64,000 nt of DNA from Aquabacterium sp. (GCF_016234775.1 NZ_JACRAH010000027.1:1-64000); one strand, 5' to 3'; counted from the stretch's first letter, positions 1 through 9,695 are shown. Made by a program: numbers and translations. Notes: generated by a model from the sequence alone, not told the origin.

Positions 1-687
1 CACGCCCTGGTTGCCAACCACCCCGAAGTGCATCTGATCATGCTGCTGGTGGACGAGCGCCCTGAGGAAGTGACCGAAATGCAGCGCACCGTGCGCGGCG
101 AAGTCATCAGCTCGACCTTCGACGAACCCGCCCAGCGTCACGTGCAGGTTGCCGAAATGGTGATCGAGCGCGCCAAGCGCCTGGTCGAACTCAAGATGGA
201 CGTGGTCATCCTGCTGGACTCCATCACACGTCTGGCCCGCGCGTACAACAACGTGCTGCCCAGCTCCGGCAAGGTCCTGTCGGGCGGCGTGGACTCCAAC
301 GCCCTGCAGCGCCCCAAGCGCTTCTTCGGCGCGGCCCGCAACATCGAGGAAGGCGGTTCGCTGACCATCATCGGCACCGCCCTGATCGACACCGGCAGCC
401 GCATGGATGAAGTGATCTACGAAGAATTCAAGGGCACCGGCAACTGCGAAATCCACCTGGATCGTCGCATGGCCGAAAAGCGCGTCTACCCTTCGATCCT
501 GATCAACAAGTCGGGCACCCGTCGCGAAGAACTGCTGCTGAAGTCGGACATCCTGCAAAAGAGCTGGATTCTGCGCAAGCTGCTCTACCCGATGGACGAA
601 ATCGAGGCGATGGAGTTCGTTCTGGACAAGATGCGCTCGACGAAGAACAACCACGACTTCTTCGACATGATGCGTAGGGGTGGTTGA
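1..687 (+). CDS. rho: Transcription termination factor Rho, C-terminal part
   Basis: Hexameric RNA-dependent ATPase/helicase that ends transcription. Reading frame 1 is open from base 1 ([10 protein letters not shown]...), so the gene enters from the left and only the last 228 of about 420 residues are present; the N-terminal RNA-binding domain and the P-loop lie outside. Visible family features are the [11 protein letters not shown] block, the Walker B strand [16 protein letters not shown], the [21 protein letters not shown] block, the arginine-rich SGTRREELL region and the usual FDMMRRGG terminus. An internal GTG at 28 is not the start. It lies upstream of rpmE, as in many betaproteobacteria. 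Confidence 0.97.
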   Translation, partial: HALVANHPEVHLIMLLVDERPEEVTEMQRTVRGEVISSTFDEPAQRHVQVAEMVIERAKRLVELKMDVVILLDSITRLARAYNNVLPSSGKVLSGGVDSNALQRPKRFFGAARNIEEGGSLTIIGTALIDTGSRMDEVIYEEFKGTGNCEIHLDRRMAEKRVYPSILINKSGTRREELLLKSDILQKSWILRKLLYPMDEIEAMEFVLDKMRSTKNNHDFFDMMRRGG

Positions 688-747
688 AGTAAGGCAAGCC
701 ACCCCCAGCGACCACCGCGGATCCGGCTTCGCCGGTCCGCCAGTGGT

Positions 748-785
748 GCCCCCTTGAGGGGGCGCGCAAAGCGCGTAGGGGGTGT
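748..785 (+). repeat. GC-rich intergenic repeat, copy 1
   Basis: The 16-base palindromic core GCCCCCTTGAGGGGGC (748-763) is followed by GCGCAAAGCGC and a TAGGGGG tract. The same 16-base core occurs in inverted orientation at 25716-25731, and a degenerate relative is seen near 23054. The core can form a hairpin and could help end rho transcription, but there is no clean U-tract. Confidence 0.6.
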
Positions 786-793
786 GCTATACT
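785..793 (+). promoter_or_regulatory. Extended -10 promoter of rpmE
   Basis: TGCTATACT is an extended -10 (TG-N-TATACT). Transcription would start near base 800, directly at the first of two hairpins preceding rpmE. No convincing -35 is seen, as expected for an extended -10 promoter. Confidence 0.5.
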
Positions 794-800
794 CCAAGGT

Positions 801-837
801 TTTCCGGCTGTCGGAAAGTGTCAGGCATGGTGCCTGA
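801..837 (+). promoter_or_regulatory. Two-hairpin leader of rpmE mRNA
   Basis: Two perfect 6-bp stems with 5-base loops stand in tandem: TTTCCG-GCTGT-CGGAAA (801-817) and TCAGGC-ATGGT-GCCTGA (821-837), 3 bases apart. They lie between the predicted promoter and the ribosome binding site. An autoregulatory L31-binding leader is an inference from position and symmetry. Confidence 0.5.
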
Positions 838-876
838 TGGCTCCCGATGATGCAAACAGCAGCAAGAGGTTTTGAT

Positions 877-1134
877 ATGCCCAAACAAGGTATCCACCCT
901 AACTACCGCGAAGTCGTTTTCGTGGACCAATCCAACGGTTTCAAGTTCGTGACCCGCTCGTGCGCTCCTACCAAGGAAACCACCAAGCTGGAAGACGGCC
1001 GTGAACTGCCCCTGTTCAAGCTGGAAACCTCGTCGGAATCGCACGCTTTCTACACAGGTACTCAGAAGTCTGTGGACTCCCTGGGCGGCCGCGTGGAAAA
1101 GTTCCGCACCAAGTTCGCTCAGTTCCGCAAGTAA
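877..1134 (+). CDS. rpmE2: 50S ribosomal protein L31, type B
   Basis: 85-residue L31 of the large ribosomal subunit. [15 protein letters not shown] and the central [20 protein letters not shown] block are typical. It has one cysteine only (RSCAP) and lacks the paired zinc-binding cysteines of the C+ form, so it is the zinc-independent type B. The start at 877 is set by an AGAGG ribosome binding site about eight bases upstream and by homologue length; an in-frame ATG at 847 would add ten unrelated residues. It follows rho and is preceded by a structured leader. Confidence 0.95.
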   Translation: MPKQGIHPNYREVVFVDQSNGFKFVTRSCAPTKETTKLEDGRELPLFKLETSSESHAFYTGTQKSVDSLGGRVEKFRTKFAQFRK

Positions 1135-1185
1135 TCAGCCTGGCCGCGCATGGCTTCATTGCTTGCGGCCTGCTGATTCACATCG

Positions 1186-1210
1186 AAAGGGTAGCTCTGG
1201 CTGCCCTTTT
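1186..1210 (+). terminator. Intrinsic terminator after rpmE
   Basis: AAAGGGTAGC and GCTGCCCTTT form a 10-bp stem with one G-T pair around a TCTG loop, followed by TTTGC. It sits 50 bases after the rpmE stop and before the next gene. Confidence 0.6.
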
Positions 1211-1263
1211 GCATTTGTGCCCTACCCTGTACGCCAGCGCTCGCACAGCCTGACTTTGCCCGC

Positions 1264-2973
1264 ATGAACGCCCGTTCGCATGCCCCGGTCATCTCCCCCG
1301 CCCTGGTCACCCAGAAGGCGGTGCAGCGCCTTCCTCGGTGGGCGCTCGTGTTGTTCTGTGCGGCCTATGTGATTCCCGGCCTGCTGGGCCGTGATCCCTG
1401 GAAAAACGAAGACATCACCTCGTTCGGCCACATGTGGAGCCTGGCATTGGGACAGGCGTCCTGGCTGCATCCCAATGTAGGCGGCGTTTTGCCTACCTCC
1501 GGCGGCATCCTGCCCTACTGGCTCGGCGGTGCCTTTATCTCTGTACTGAGCCCCTGGGTCGACCCTGCTGTTGCCGCGCGTATCCCATTTGCGCTGCTGC
1601 TGGTGGCCATCCTGGCGCTGACCTGGTATGCCTGCTACAACCTGGCTTTGACTGACGCCGCCCAGCCCCTGCCACTGGCTTTTGGTGGAGAGGCCAAGCC
1701 GCATGACTATGCTCGCGCCGTGGCTGACGGCGCCTTGCTGGCCTTGATTGCCAGCCTGGGTCTCCTGCAACTCGGGCATGAAACCACACCTGAACTGTTG
1801 CAGTTGACCGGCAGCACCCTGTTTTTGTTCAGCCTGTCAGCGGTTCAACGCAAACCAAGGCAGGCCAGACTGGCGGTGTTGATCTCGCTACCCGTGATGG
1901 CAGCCAGTGGTAGCCCGGTTGTCGCGGGCTTGCTTGGGATGGCCGGCCTGGTGGTCTGCGTGCGATCCAGGCACGCCACCATGAAAGCCCACCTCATCTG
2001 GGTCTTGCTGGCCAGTGTGCTGGCACTGGGACTTGCCAGCGGCCTGAGTGCAGCCGGCTTGTCTGGCTGGGCATGGCGCCTCGACCCAGACTTCAGTCTT
2101 AAAGAATACCTCCAGCTCGTGAGTTGGTTTACCTGGCCAACGCTGCCGCTTGCCATCCTGACCGTCTGGCATTGGCGTCGGCAGATCTGGCGGCGTCACA
2201 TTGCCGTGCCCTTGCTGGCGGCCACCGTCGGCTTTGCGGCATCCATGGCCATGGGGGCCAACGAGCGCGCCTTGCTTGCTGCGCTGCCACCGTTGGCCGT
2301 ACTCGCCGCTTTTGCCCTGCCCATCCTGCAGCGTAGCCTGGGCTCGGCGATCGATTGGTTCTCCGTCTGCTTCTTCACCGCATGTGCCGCCGGGATATGG
2401 GTCATTTACCTGGCCATGCACAAAGGTGTGCCGGTCAAGGTCGCAGGCAATGTGGCCAAACTGGTGCCCGGCTACTTGCCTCATTTTTCCTGGCTGGCAC
2501 TGATCGTGGCCGCGCTGGGTACGCTGCTCTGGCTGGGACTGGTCAGGTGGCGCACTGCTCGTCAGACACATGCACTTTGGAAAAGTCTGGTGCTGCCCGC
2601 AGGGGGTGTTGCGCTATGCTGGTTGCTCTTCATGACCTTGTGGCTTCCGCTGCTGGACCAGGCGCGCAGCTATCGCCTGGTCATGGCGCGCATGGCGCCA
2701 CACATTCCTTCAGGCCAGCAGATTTGCGCGCCAGGTGCGCCGGTTGGTTTGCTGACGGCCATGGAATATTTTGGCCACCATCGCGTCAACGGCCTCCCGC
2801 TTGCCTCGGCGGGTGTGTCGGCAGCATCCTGCCCATGGCTTGTGCTCCGCGTACCCGCACATGCGAAAGCGCCAGCAGTAGAAAGTTGGCGCCTGATCGT
2901 GCAATACAACCAGCGCACACACAACTCCGAGCAGATCGTGATTTACAAGCGCGCACCACGCGCCGTTGACTGA
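1264..2973 (+). CDS. Putative ArnT/GT39-like membrane glycosyltransferase
   Basis: 569-residue polytopic inner-membrane protein with about eleven or twelve hydrophobic segments. After the first segment comes GRDPWKNEDITSFGHMW, resembling the acidic first periplasmic loop of ArnT/PMT-type (GT-C) transferases, which move sugars from polyprenyl-phosphate carriers to lipid or protein acceptors. The C-terminal part (about residues 460-569) is a soluble domain, also as in ArnT-like proteins. The substrate cannot be told from sequence. It runs into phoR tail-to-tail with an 11-base gap. Family placement rests on topology and one motif. Confidence 0.6.
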   Translation: MNARSHAPVISPALVTQKAVQRLPRWALVLFCAAYVIPGLLGRDPWKNEDITSFGHMWSLALGQASWLHPNVGGVLPTSGGILPYWLGGAFISVLSPWVDPAVAARIPFALLLVAILALTWYACYNLALTDAAQPLPLAFGGEAKPHDYARAVADGALLALIASLGLLQLGHETTPELLQLTGSTLFLFSLSAVQRKPRQARLAVLISLPVMAASGSPVVAGLLGMAGLVVCVRSRHATMKAHLIWVLLASVLALGLASGLSAAGLSGWAWRLDPDFSLKEYLQLVSWFTWPTLPLAILTVWHWRRQIWRRHIAVPLLAATVGFAASMAMGANERALLAALPPLAVLAAFALPILQRSLGSAIDWFSVCFFTACAAGIWVIYLAMHKGVPVKVAGNVAKLVPGYLPHFSWLALIVAALGTLLWLGLVRWRTARQTHALWKSLVLPAGGVALCWLLFMTLWLPLLDQARSYRLVMARMAPHIPSGQQICAPGAPVGLLTAMEYFGHHRVNGLPLASAGVSAASCPWLVLRVPAHAKAPAVESWRLIVQYNQRTHNSEQIVIYKRAPRAVD

Positions 2974-2984
2974 GCATCAGCCCG

Positions 2985-4316
2985 TCAAACAAGGCGCGAA
3001 CGAACGGCTGGCAGTGACAGCGTAAACGTCGAGCCTTTACCAGCCTCACTGGTAATGCGAAGTTCACCGCCATGACGCTGCACCACGTGCTTGACGATGG
3101 ACAAGCCAAGGCCTGTCCCTCCCGTCTCTCGTGACCGACTGCCATCCACTCGATAGAAGCGCTCGGTCAGGCGAGGGATGTGCTCGGGGGCAATACCGAT
3201 GCCGCCATCTTTCACACTGAACTCGGCACTGCCATCTGGCAACGTCTGCCATCGCACATCGATCGCCTTGCCCTCCGGGGTGTAGCGGACGGCATTGGAA
3301 ACCAGGTTGCCCATGGCGCTGAGCCATTCGCTCTCGATACCGGCGATCTCGCAATGCTTGCCACCGGCCTCGGTCACGAATGTCATAGGATGACGGTCGC
3401 GGGATAGCCCCCTGCCATCTGTCTCTATGCGCGCCATCAGTGTGTCCACCTTGATCCAGCGATCCGATGCGGGCCTTGGGCTACCCTCGATCTGAGCTAG
3501 AGTCAGCAGATCACTGACCAGACCTTGCATCCGCTCAGACTGCTGCATCATCAAGGTGATCACGCGCTTGCGCTCTACCTCGGTCAGCGGTAATGAGCCC
3601 AATGTTTCGATGAAGCCGTTCAGTACAGTCAGCGGTGTGCGGATCTCGTGAGATACGTTGGCCACGAAGTCTCGTCGCATGGTATCGGAGCGCTCCCGTT
3701 CCGTGATGTCCTGGGACAGCACCAGCTTCAATCCGTCACCGTACACACGCACCAGAATCTGCAGCACGGTTTGCCTGCCATGGCTCACCTGGCACTTCAC
3801 CACGTCACGGTAGTCTCCAGCAGCGAGGTACTGAACGAATGCAGGCTGACGGACCAGATTGGTCACACGTTGCATCAGGTCTCGCTGAGGGTTCAAGCCA
3901 AAGTGGTCGGCCGCTGCAGAACTGATCCAGGTGATTTGATCATTGGCATCAAGCAGCATCACGCCATTGGGCGATGCCTCGATTGCGGACAGAAATTCGC
4001 GCAGACGCGCTCGCTCTTCGGCAATGCGCACGTCTTTGAGATGCACGACGCGCTGCACGCGGTGGGCCACTTCCCCCCACATGCCGGGCAAATCAGGTGG
4101 CACGGCTTCCGGCGTTCTCAGCCAGTCCAGCAGCCTGTGTCCCTTGAGCGTGTCATTCACCGACAGGATCAGAACCGCTGACGCCGCAGCAGCCATGCCT
4201 GTGGTCGCAGGGTATCCGATCTGATTGCCAATCCACCAGCCCGCGAAGCCGCCCGCTGACGCCGCCAACAGACGCGCGCCTACACGTGACAACAGCCACG
4301 AATCGCTTGTATCCAC
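2985..4316 (-). CDS. phoR: Phosphate regulon sensor histidine kinase PhoR
   Basis: 443-residue sensor kinase that phosphorylates PhoB when phosphate is low and is restrained by the Pst transporter through PhoU. Two short N-terminal hydrophobic segments (about residues 10-55) are followed by a PAS domain (NGVMLLDANDQITWIS), the H-box FVANVSHEIRTPLTVL, and the ATPase domain with N-box (NLVSNAVRYTP), G1 (DGGIGI) and G2 (GTGLGLSIVKH). There is almost no periplasmic loop, as usual for PhoR. It is the last gene of the cluster, 24 bases after phoB. Confidence 0.95.
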   Translation of the reverse strand: MDTSDSWLLSRVGARLLAASAGGFAGWWIGNQIGYPATTGMAAAASAVLILSVNDTLKGHRLLDWLRTPEAVPPDLPGMWGEVAHRVQRVVHLKDVRIAEERARLREFLSAIEASPNGVMLLDANDQITWISSAAADHFGLNPQRDLMQRVTNLVRQPAFVQYLAAGDYRDVVKCQVSHGRQTVLQILVRVYGDGLKLVLSQDITERERSDTMRRDFVANVSHEIRTPLTVLNGFIETLGSLPLTEVERKRVITLMMQQSERMQGLVSDLLTLAQIEGSPRPASDRWIKVDTLMARIETDGRGLSRDRHPMTFVTEAGGKHCEIAGIESEWLSAMGNLVSNAVRYTPEGKAIDVRWQTLPDGSAEFSVKDGGIGIAPEHIPRLTERFYRVDGSRSRETGGTGLGLSIVKHVVQRHGGELRITSEAGKGSTFTLSLPAVRSRLV

Positions 4317-4340
4317 GATGTCTCTTTATGAAGAGGAAAC

Positions 4341-5042
4341 TCAGGCCGCGACGTCCGCTACCTGTTGTGTCAGGCGGTAGCCCGCACCCCGCACCGTCTC
4401 GATCAGCTGCGAGCGCTGAACGGGCGACAAAGCCTCGCGCAGACGCTTCACATGCACGTCCACCGTACGCTCTTCAATGAAGACATGATCACCCCAGACG
4501 CGGTCCAGCAACTGGGCTCGGCTGTGCACACGCTCAGGGTGGGTCATGAAGAAATGCAGCAGCTTGAATTCCGTTGGCCCGATCTTGATCTCGTGCTCAC
4601 CGCGGCAAACGCGCCGTGTAGCAGGATCCAGGCGCAAACCGGCCACCTCGACGGCGGCATCCAGCGCCTGAGGGGCCTTGCGACGCAAGACAGCACGTAC
4701 GCGCGCCATCAACTCATGCGTCGAAAATGGCTTGGTCAAGTAGTCATCAGCGCCGGCATCCAGGCCCGCGACCTTGTCCACCTCTTCGGCACGCGCCGTG
4801 AGCATGATGATGGGCAAGTCACGCGTACGGGTGGCGCTACGCCAGCGCTTGGCCAAGGCGAGGCCCGATTGGCCGGGCAACATCCAGTCCAGCAGGACCA
4901 GATCAGGCAGCACCTTGTCGAGCTCATTCTGGGCGTCATCGGCGTTGTGGGCTACGACCACATCAAAACCTGAATGACGCAGATTCAGGGCGATCAACTC
5001 GGCGATCGCCATTTCATCTTCAACAACCAGCACACGACTCAT
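4341..5042 (-). CDS. phoB: Phosphate regulon response regulator PhoB
   Basis: 233-residue OmpR/PhoB-type transcription factor that binds Pho boxes. The N-terminal receiver has the acidic pair in VVEDEMA, the phosphorylated Asp in LVLLDWMLPG and the conserved Lys in LTKPF. The C-terminal winged helix includes GPTEFKLLHFFMTHPERV and ERTVDVHVKRLREAL. It sits between phoU (36-base gap) and phoR (24-base gap). Pho boxes at 9758 and 9846 are its expected targets. Confidence 0.97.
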   Translation of the reverse strand: MSRVLVVEDEMAIAELIALNLRHSGFDVVVAHNADDAQNELDKVLPDLVLLDWMLPGQSGLALAKRWRSATRTRDLPIIMLTARAEEVDKVAGLDAGADDYLTKPFSTHELMARVRAVLRRKAPQALDAAVEVAGLRLDPATRRVCRGEHEIKIGPTEFKLLHFFMTHPERVHSRAQLLDRVWGDHVFIEERTVDVHVKRLREALSPVQRSQLIETVRGAGYRLTQQVADVAA

Positions 5043-5078
5043 GAAGTGTTCTCCGTGCTTGCGCTTTAAATGGGTGAC

Positions 5079-5786
5079 TTACTTGATGATCGACTCAACC
5101 GCCTCAGGCGTGTTGTGTCGCACATCAGTGCCCTTGACGATGTAGATGACCTGCTCCGCCAGGTTCTTGGCGTGATCACCCACGCGCTCGATGGCCTTGG
5201 CCACGAACACCAGGTCGATCGACGCAGAGATCGTGCGTGGGTCTTCCATCATGTAGGTGATGAGCTTGCGCATCAGGCCATCGAACTCGGCGTCAATCTC
5301 GTTGTCGCTCTTGATGACCTCCAGGGCAGTCTGCGTGTCCAGACGCGCAAATGCATCCAGTGCACGACGCAGGGAGGCCGTGGCCAGCGAAGCCTCGAAT
5401 GACACGTCGCTCACCGGCAGACGCAGGCGGCTCGACACACCCGTGTTGATCAGGCGCTGAACCGTGCGCGCAATACGCGCAGCCTCATCGCCCACACGTT
5501 CCAGGTTGCCGATGGTCTTGGAGATGGCGATCAGCAGACGCAGGTCGCGTGCAGTGGGTTGGCGGCGCGCAATGATGGTGGACAGATCTGCATCAATGTC
5601 CATCTCCATCTGGTTGACGCGCTCCTCGCCTTGCAGCACCTGCGTGGCGGTCTCCCCGCTGAAATGAGTCAGCGCATAGATGGCCTGCGCGACCTGAGAT
5701 TCGACCAACCCGCCCATTTCCAGCACACGCGTGGAAATGCCGCTGAGCTCGACATCAAACTGGCTGGACAAATGCTTCTCGGACAT
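5079..5786 (-). CDS. phoU: Phosphate signalling protein PhoU
   Basis: 235-residue PhoU, built of two three-helix bundles with repeated E/DxxxD metal-binding motifs (for example VGDEAARIARTVQ and VGDHAKNLAEQVIYIV). It links the PstSCAB transporter to PhoR and keeps the kinase inactive when phosphate is plentiful. The start at 5786 (MSEKHLSSQFD) is chosen because AAAGGA lies seven to eight bases upstream; the frame stays open to 5831 but those residues are unrelated to the family. It follows pstB by 51 bases. Confidence 0.95.
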   Translation of the reverse strand: MSEKHLSSQFDVELSGISTRVLEMGGLVESQVAQAIYALTHFSGETATQVLQGEERVNQMEMDIDADLSTIIARRQPTARDLRLLIAISKTIGNLERVGDEAARIARTVQRLINTGVSSRLRLPVSDVSFEASLATASLRRALDAFARLDTQTALEVIKSDNEIDAEFDGLMRKLITYMMEDPRTISASIDLVFVAKAIERVGDHAKNLAEQVIYIVKGTDVRHNTPEAVESIIK

Positions 5787-5837
5787 ACGAAGATTCCTTT
5801 GAAAACCTGTTTTTGATATTGGGGGGATCAACCGTCA

Positions 5838-6623
5838 TCAGCCGAAGCGGCCGGTGATGTAGTCCTCGGTTTCCGTACGCTTGGGCTTCATGAAGATGTC
5901 GGTGGTGGCACCGAACTCGATCAACTCACCCAGGTACATATAGGCCGTGTAGTCCGAGCAACGTGCCGCCTGCTGCATGTTGTGGGTCACGATCAGCACG
6001 GTGTAATCGTTCTTCAACTCGTGGATCAGTTCTTCGATCTTGCCGGTTGAAATCGGATCCAGTGCGGAGCAAGGCTCGTCCAGCAGCAGCACTTCGGGCT
6101 TGATGGCAATGCCGCGTGCGATACACAAACGCTGCTGTTGACCACCCGACAGGCCGGAGCCGCTTTGATTGAGCTTGTCCTTAGCTTCGTTCCACAGCGC
6201 GGCCTTCTTGAGTGCCCACTCCACGCGCTCATCCATCTCGACGCGTGAAAGGTTCTCGAACAGGCGCACGCCAAAGGCGATGTTCTCGTAGATGGACATC
6301 GGGAATGGCGTCGGCTTCTGGAACACCATGCCAACACGGGCACGGATCAGCGACACGTCTTCCTTGGACTTCAGAATGTTGTGGCCGTCCAGCAGGATCT
6401 CGCCTTCGGCACGCTGTTCTGGATAGAGTTCGAACATGCGGTTGAATGTGCGCAACAGCGTGGATTTGCCGCAACCCGATGGGCCGATGAAGGCCGTCAC
6501 CTTGTTTTCGGGCAACTCCATGTTCACGTTCTTGAGTGCGTGGAACTTGCCGTAATAGAAGTTCAGGTTGCGCACGGCCAGCTTGGCCTTGGCGGGGGTC
6601 TGAGTTTGAACCTTGGCATCCAT
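5838..6623 (-). CDS. pstB: Phosphate ABC transporter ATP-binding protein PstB
   Basis: 261-residue ATPase that drives high-affinity phosphate uptake with PstA and PstC. It shows Walker [10 protein letters not shown], the Q-loop region [19 protein letters not shown], signature LSGGQQQR, Walker [14 protein letters not shown] and the switch histidine in IVTHNMQQA. The full family length is present. It is fourth in pstS-pstC-pstA-pstB-phoU-phoB-phoR. Confidence 0.97.
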   Translation of the reverse strand: MDAKVQTQTPAKAKLAVRNLNFYYGKFHALKNVNMELPENKVTAFIGPSGCGKSTLLRTFNRMFELYPEQRAEGEILLDGHNILKSKEDVSLIRARVGMVFQKPTPFPMSIYENIAFGVRLFENLSRVEMDERVEWALKKAALWNEAKDKLNQSGSGLSGGQQQRLCIARGIAIKPEVLLLDEPCSALDPISTGKIEELIHELKNDYTVLIVTHNMQQAARCSDYTAYMYLGELIEFGATTDIFMKPKRTETEDYITGRFG

Positions 6624-6661
6624 GGTGCAGGGTCTTTCGTAAACTTGTAAAGCCGCGCCAA

Positions 6662-7519
6662 TCAGCGCTGGCGGAACATTGTGCGGGCGATGATGTTGAG
6701 CACGAGCACGCCGGCCGTGATCAGGAACACCCCAGCCCAGGCCAGCTTCTGCCAGTTCTCATAGGGGCTCATCGCGAATTTGAAGATCGTCACGGGCAGG
6801 CTGGCCATTGGATGGCTGAGGTCAGCCGACCAGAACTGGTTGGACAGTGCCGTGAACAACAAGGGGGCGGTTTCACCGGAAATGCGCGCCACGGCCAGCA
6901 AGATGCCTGTGATCACACCGGCACGAGCCGACTTCAACGTGATCGTGGCGATCACACGCCACTTGGGTGTGCCCAAGGCGTACGCCGCTTCCCGCAATGC
7001 GCCAGGCACCAGTGACAGCATGTTCTCGGTGGTGCGAATCACCACTGGCACCACAATCAACGCCAGGGCGAGCACACCAGCCCAACCTGAGAAGGAGTGC
7101 ATGCGCGCGACCACCATCGAGTAGATGAACAGGCCCACCACGATGGAGGGTGCGGACAGCAGGATGTCGTTGATGAAGCGGGTCACGCTGCCAAGCCAGC
7201 CCTTCTGACCGTACTCGGCCAGGTACACGCCAGCCATGACACCCACAGGCGTGCCAATCAAGGTGGCCAGGCTGACCATCATGAGTGACCCCAGGATGGC
7301 GTTAGCCAGACCACCGACCTCTTCTGGAGGTGGCGTCATCTGCGTGAAGGTAGCCAGGGTCAGGCCATCCACACCCAGCCTAATGGTCTCCACCAGAATC
7401 CAGATCAGCCAGACCAGGCCAAAAGCCATGGCGGCGAGAGACAAGGTCAAGGCAATGTAGTTGGTGCGCTTGCGGCTGGCATACCGCCGGGCGCGCAGCG
7501 CTTGCAGTTCGGCGTTCAT
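6662..7519 (-). CDS. pstA: Phosphate ABC transporter permease PstA
   Basis: 285-residue inner-membrane permease with about six hydrophobic segments and the cytoplasmic EAA-type loop ([30 protein letters not shown]) that contacts PstB. Its start overlaps the pstC stop by four bases (ATGA), indicating translational coupling. It pairs with PstC to form the phosphate channel. Confidence 0.95.
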   Translation of the reverse strand: MNAELQALRARRYASRKRTNYIALTLSLAAMAFGLVWLIWILVETIRLGVDGLTLATFTQMTPPPEEVGGLANAILGSLMMVSLATLIGTPVGVMAGVYLAEYGQKGWLGSVTRFINDILLSAPSIVVGLFIYSMVVARMHSFSGWAGVLALALIVVPVVIRTTENMLSLVPGALREAAYALGTPKWRVIATITLKSARAGVITGILLAVARISGETAPLLFTALSNQFWSADLSHPMASLPVTIFKFAMSPYENWQKLAWAGVFLITAGVLVLNIIARTMFRQR

Positions 7520-8547
7520 GAACGCGCTCCTTCGGACTTCTTGAGGCGGGCCAGCAATACTTTGGAGAACGCCAGCACCACAAACGTGATGAAGAACAGA
7601 ACCAGCCCCAGGTAAATCAATGAGGCCTGGTGCAAACCTTCGCCCGCTTCGGCGAATTCGTTGGCCAGGGCCGAGGTGATGCTGTTGGCAGCTTCGAACA
7701 CCGACAAGGAGTTGAGCTGGTTCATGTTGCCGATGACGAAGGTCACAGCCATGGTCTCACCCAGCGCTCGCCCCAGGCCCAGCATGATGCCGCCCACCAC
7801 ACCGGTCTTGGTGTAGGGCAGCACGACCTTCCAGACCACCTCCCACGTGGTGGAGCCCAGGCCATAGGCCGACTCTTTCAACAACGGCGGCGTGACTTCA
7901 AACACATCACGCATCACTGATGCGATGAAGGGGATGACCATGATGGCCAGGATGATGCCAGCCGACAGGATGCCGATCCCGACTGGTGGCCCGCTGAACA
8001 TCGCGCCCAGATAAGGCACGCCCTGCGTGAGGCTTTGCAGGGGTTGTTGTACATAGGTTGCCAACAAGGGGCCAAAAACCAGCAAGCCCCACATGCCGTA
8101 CACGATGGATGGCACGGCAGCCAGCAACTCTACGGCGGTACCTAGCGGGCGCTTCAACCAGGAAGGCGACAACTCGGTCAGAAACACGGCAATACCGAAA
8201 GAGACGGGTACAGCGATCAACAGTGCGATGAACGAGGTCATCAAAGTACCGTAGATCATGACCAGGCCGCCGAATTGCTCCTGAACAGGATCCCACTCGG
8301 TGCGCCACAGGAAGCTGAGACCATAGGTCTTGATGGCGGGCCAGGCCCCCACGATCAACGAGACGATGATGCCCAGCAACAAGGCCAGCGTCAGCAGCGC
8401 AGCAGCTCGGGCCAGGCCGGCAAAAACGGCATCCGCCCAAGGGGCATTCACACGACGCGAAGGAGGATTGGTCATAGGGTGGCCCTTGGTACCACGAGCG
8501 GGCGGAGCGTTCGCACCATCCATGTCAGCAGGAAGAATGGCAGTCAT
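7516..8547 (-). CDS. pstC: Phosphate ABC transporter permease PstC
   Basis: 343-residue permease with about six membrane segments and an EAA loop ([30 protein letters not shown]). The start at 8547 ([10 protein letters not shown]) has a strong GGAGG six bases upstream; the open frame continues to 8625 without a ribosome binding site. A second possible start, MTNPPSRR, lies inside and cannot be excluded. It is separated from pstS by a 113-base gap holding a hairpin, so it may be made at a lower level than PstS. Confidence 0.94.
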   Translation of the reverse strand: MTAILPADMDGANAPPARGTKGHPMTNPPSRRVNAPWADAVFAGLARAAALLTLALLLGIIVSLIVGAWPAIKTYGLSFLWRTEWDPVQEQFGGLVMIYGTLMTSFIALLIAVPVSFGIAVFLTELSPSWLKRPLGTAVELLAAVPSIVYGMWGLLVFGPLLATYVQQPLQSLTQGVPYLGAMFSGPPVGIGILSAGIILAIMVIPFIASVMRDVFEVTPPLLKESAYGLGSTTWEVVWKVVLPYTKTGVVGGIMLGLGRALGETMAVTFVIGNMNQLNSLSVFEAANSITSALANEFAEAGEGLHQASLIYLGLVLFFITFVVLAFSKVLLARLKKSEGARS

Positions 8548-8605
8548 AGCGTGCCTCCGTTGGAGGGGAACATCCGGGTCATGTGCTACTTGATAGAACA
8601 ACAAG

Positions 8606-8634
8606 GCCGGACACCTGCGTGACAAGTGCCCGGC
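8606..8634 (-). terminator. Hairpin between pstS and pstC (possible attenuator)
   Basis: On the minus strand GCCGGGCAC and GTGTCCGGC pair (9 bp with one G-T) around an 11-base loop, 26 bases after the pstS stop. A weak U-rich stretch (CTTGTTGTTC) follows. It could terminate part of the transcripts or protect the 3' end of pstS mRNA. Confidence 0.5.
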
Positions 8635-8660
8635 TGTGCAAGAACATCAACTCAGCGCGA

Positions 8661-9695
8661 TCACTTGTACGAAATCGCCTTGCCAGCCGTGTCGCCGATA
8701 GCGGCCCACTGCTTGCGCACCAGATCCTTGACGGAAGCGGGCAGCGGCACGTATTCCAGATCCGAAGCAGTCTTGTCACCGCTGACATACGCCCACTCGA
8801 AGAACTTCAGCGTGCTGGCAGCTTGTGCAGGCTTGTCTTGCGACTTGTGCATCAGGATGAAGGTCGCACCACTCAAGGGCCAGGCGTTCTTGTCAGCCTG
8901 GTTGGTCAGCACCTGGTAGAACGACTTGTTCCATTCCGCACCGGCAGCAGCAGCCTTGAACGTGGCGTCATCAGGCTCCACGAAGTTGCCTGCGGCGTTC
9001 TTCAGGGCCACATGAGACATCTTGTTCTGCTTGGCATAGGCGTATTCCACGTAGCCGATCGAGTTGGGGAGGCGTTGCACGAAAGCGGACACGCCTTCGT
9101 TGCCCTTGCCGCCCGCACCAGTTGGCCAGTTCACTGCAGCACCTTCACCAACCTTGGCCTTCCACTCGGCATTCACCTTGGACAGGTAGTTGGTGAAGAT
9201 GAAGCTGGTGCCAGAGCCGTCAGCGCGACGAACCGGGGCGATGGCGGCGTCGGGCAGTGCCACGCCAGGATTCAGGGCGGTAATGGCAGGGTCGTTCCAC
9301 TTGGTGATCTTGCCCAGGTAGATGTTACCGAGCACTTCGCCGGTCATCTTCACTTGACCAGGAGTGATGCCCTTGATGTTCACAACGGGCACCACGCCAC
9401 CGATCACGGTGGGGAACTGCACCAGGCCGTCCTTGGCCAGCTCCTCGTCCTTGAGCGGCATGTCGGATGCACCGAAATCCACCGTCTTGGCTTTGATCTG
9501 CTTGACGCCAGCACTGGAACCAACCGACTGATAGTTGATTTGCACGCCCGTTGCCGCGTTGAACGCGGCGGCCCACTTGGAATAGATGGGGGCGGGGAAC
9601 GATGCGCCGGCACCAGTCACGCCATCAGCCATCACGCTGCTGGAGATCAGAGCCAGGGCCACAGCCATCGTGGTGCGAATCATCTTGAAGCTCAT
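8661..9695 (-). CDS. pstS: Phosphate ABC transporter periplasmic binding protein PstS
   Basis: 344-residue periplasmic phosphate-binding protein. A signal peptide (MSFKMIRTTMAVALALISSSVMA, cleavage near residue 23) precedes the mature start DGVTGAGASFPAPIYSKW, the PstS hallmark. Ligand-contacting blocks such as SVGSSAGVKQI, DFGASDMPL and RRADGSGTSFIFTNYL are present. The start at 9695 has AAAGG upstream and puts the signal peptide at the N-terminus; the frame is open to 9827 but those codons overlap the promoter region. First gene of the operon, with a Pho box and -10 upstream. Confidence 0.96.
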   Translation of the reverse strand: MSFKMIRTTMAVALALISSSVMADGVTGAGASFPAPIYSKWAAAFNAATGVQINYQSVGSSAGVKQIKAKTVDFGASDMPLKDEELAKDGLVQFPTVIGGVVPVVNIKGITPGQVKMTGEVLGNIYLGKITKWNDPAITALNPGVALPDAAIAPVRRADGSGTSFIFTNYLSKVNAEWKAKVGEGAAVNWPTGAGGKGNEGVSAFVQRLPNSIGYVEYAYAKQNKMSHVALKNAAGNFVEPDDATFKAAAAGAEWNKSFYQVLTNQADKNAWPLSGATFILMHKSQDKPAQAASTLKFFEWAYVSGDKTASDLEYVPLPASVKDLVRKQWAAIGDTAGKAISYK

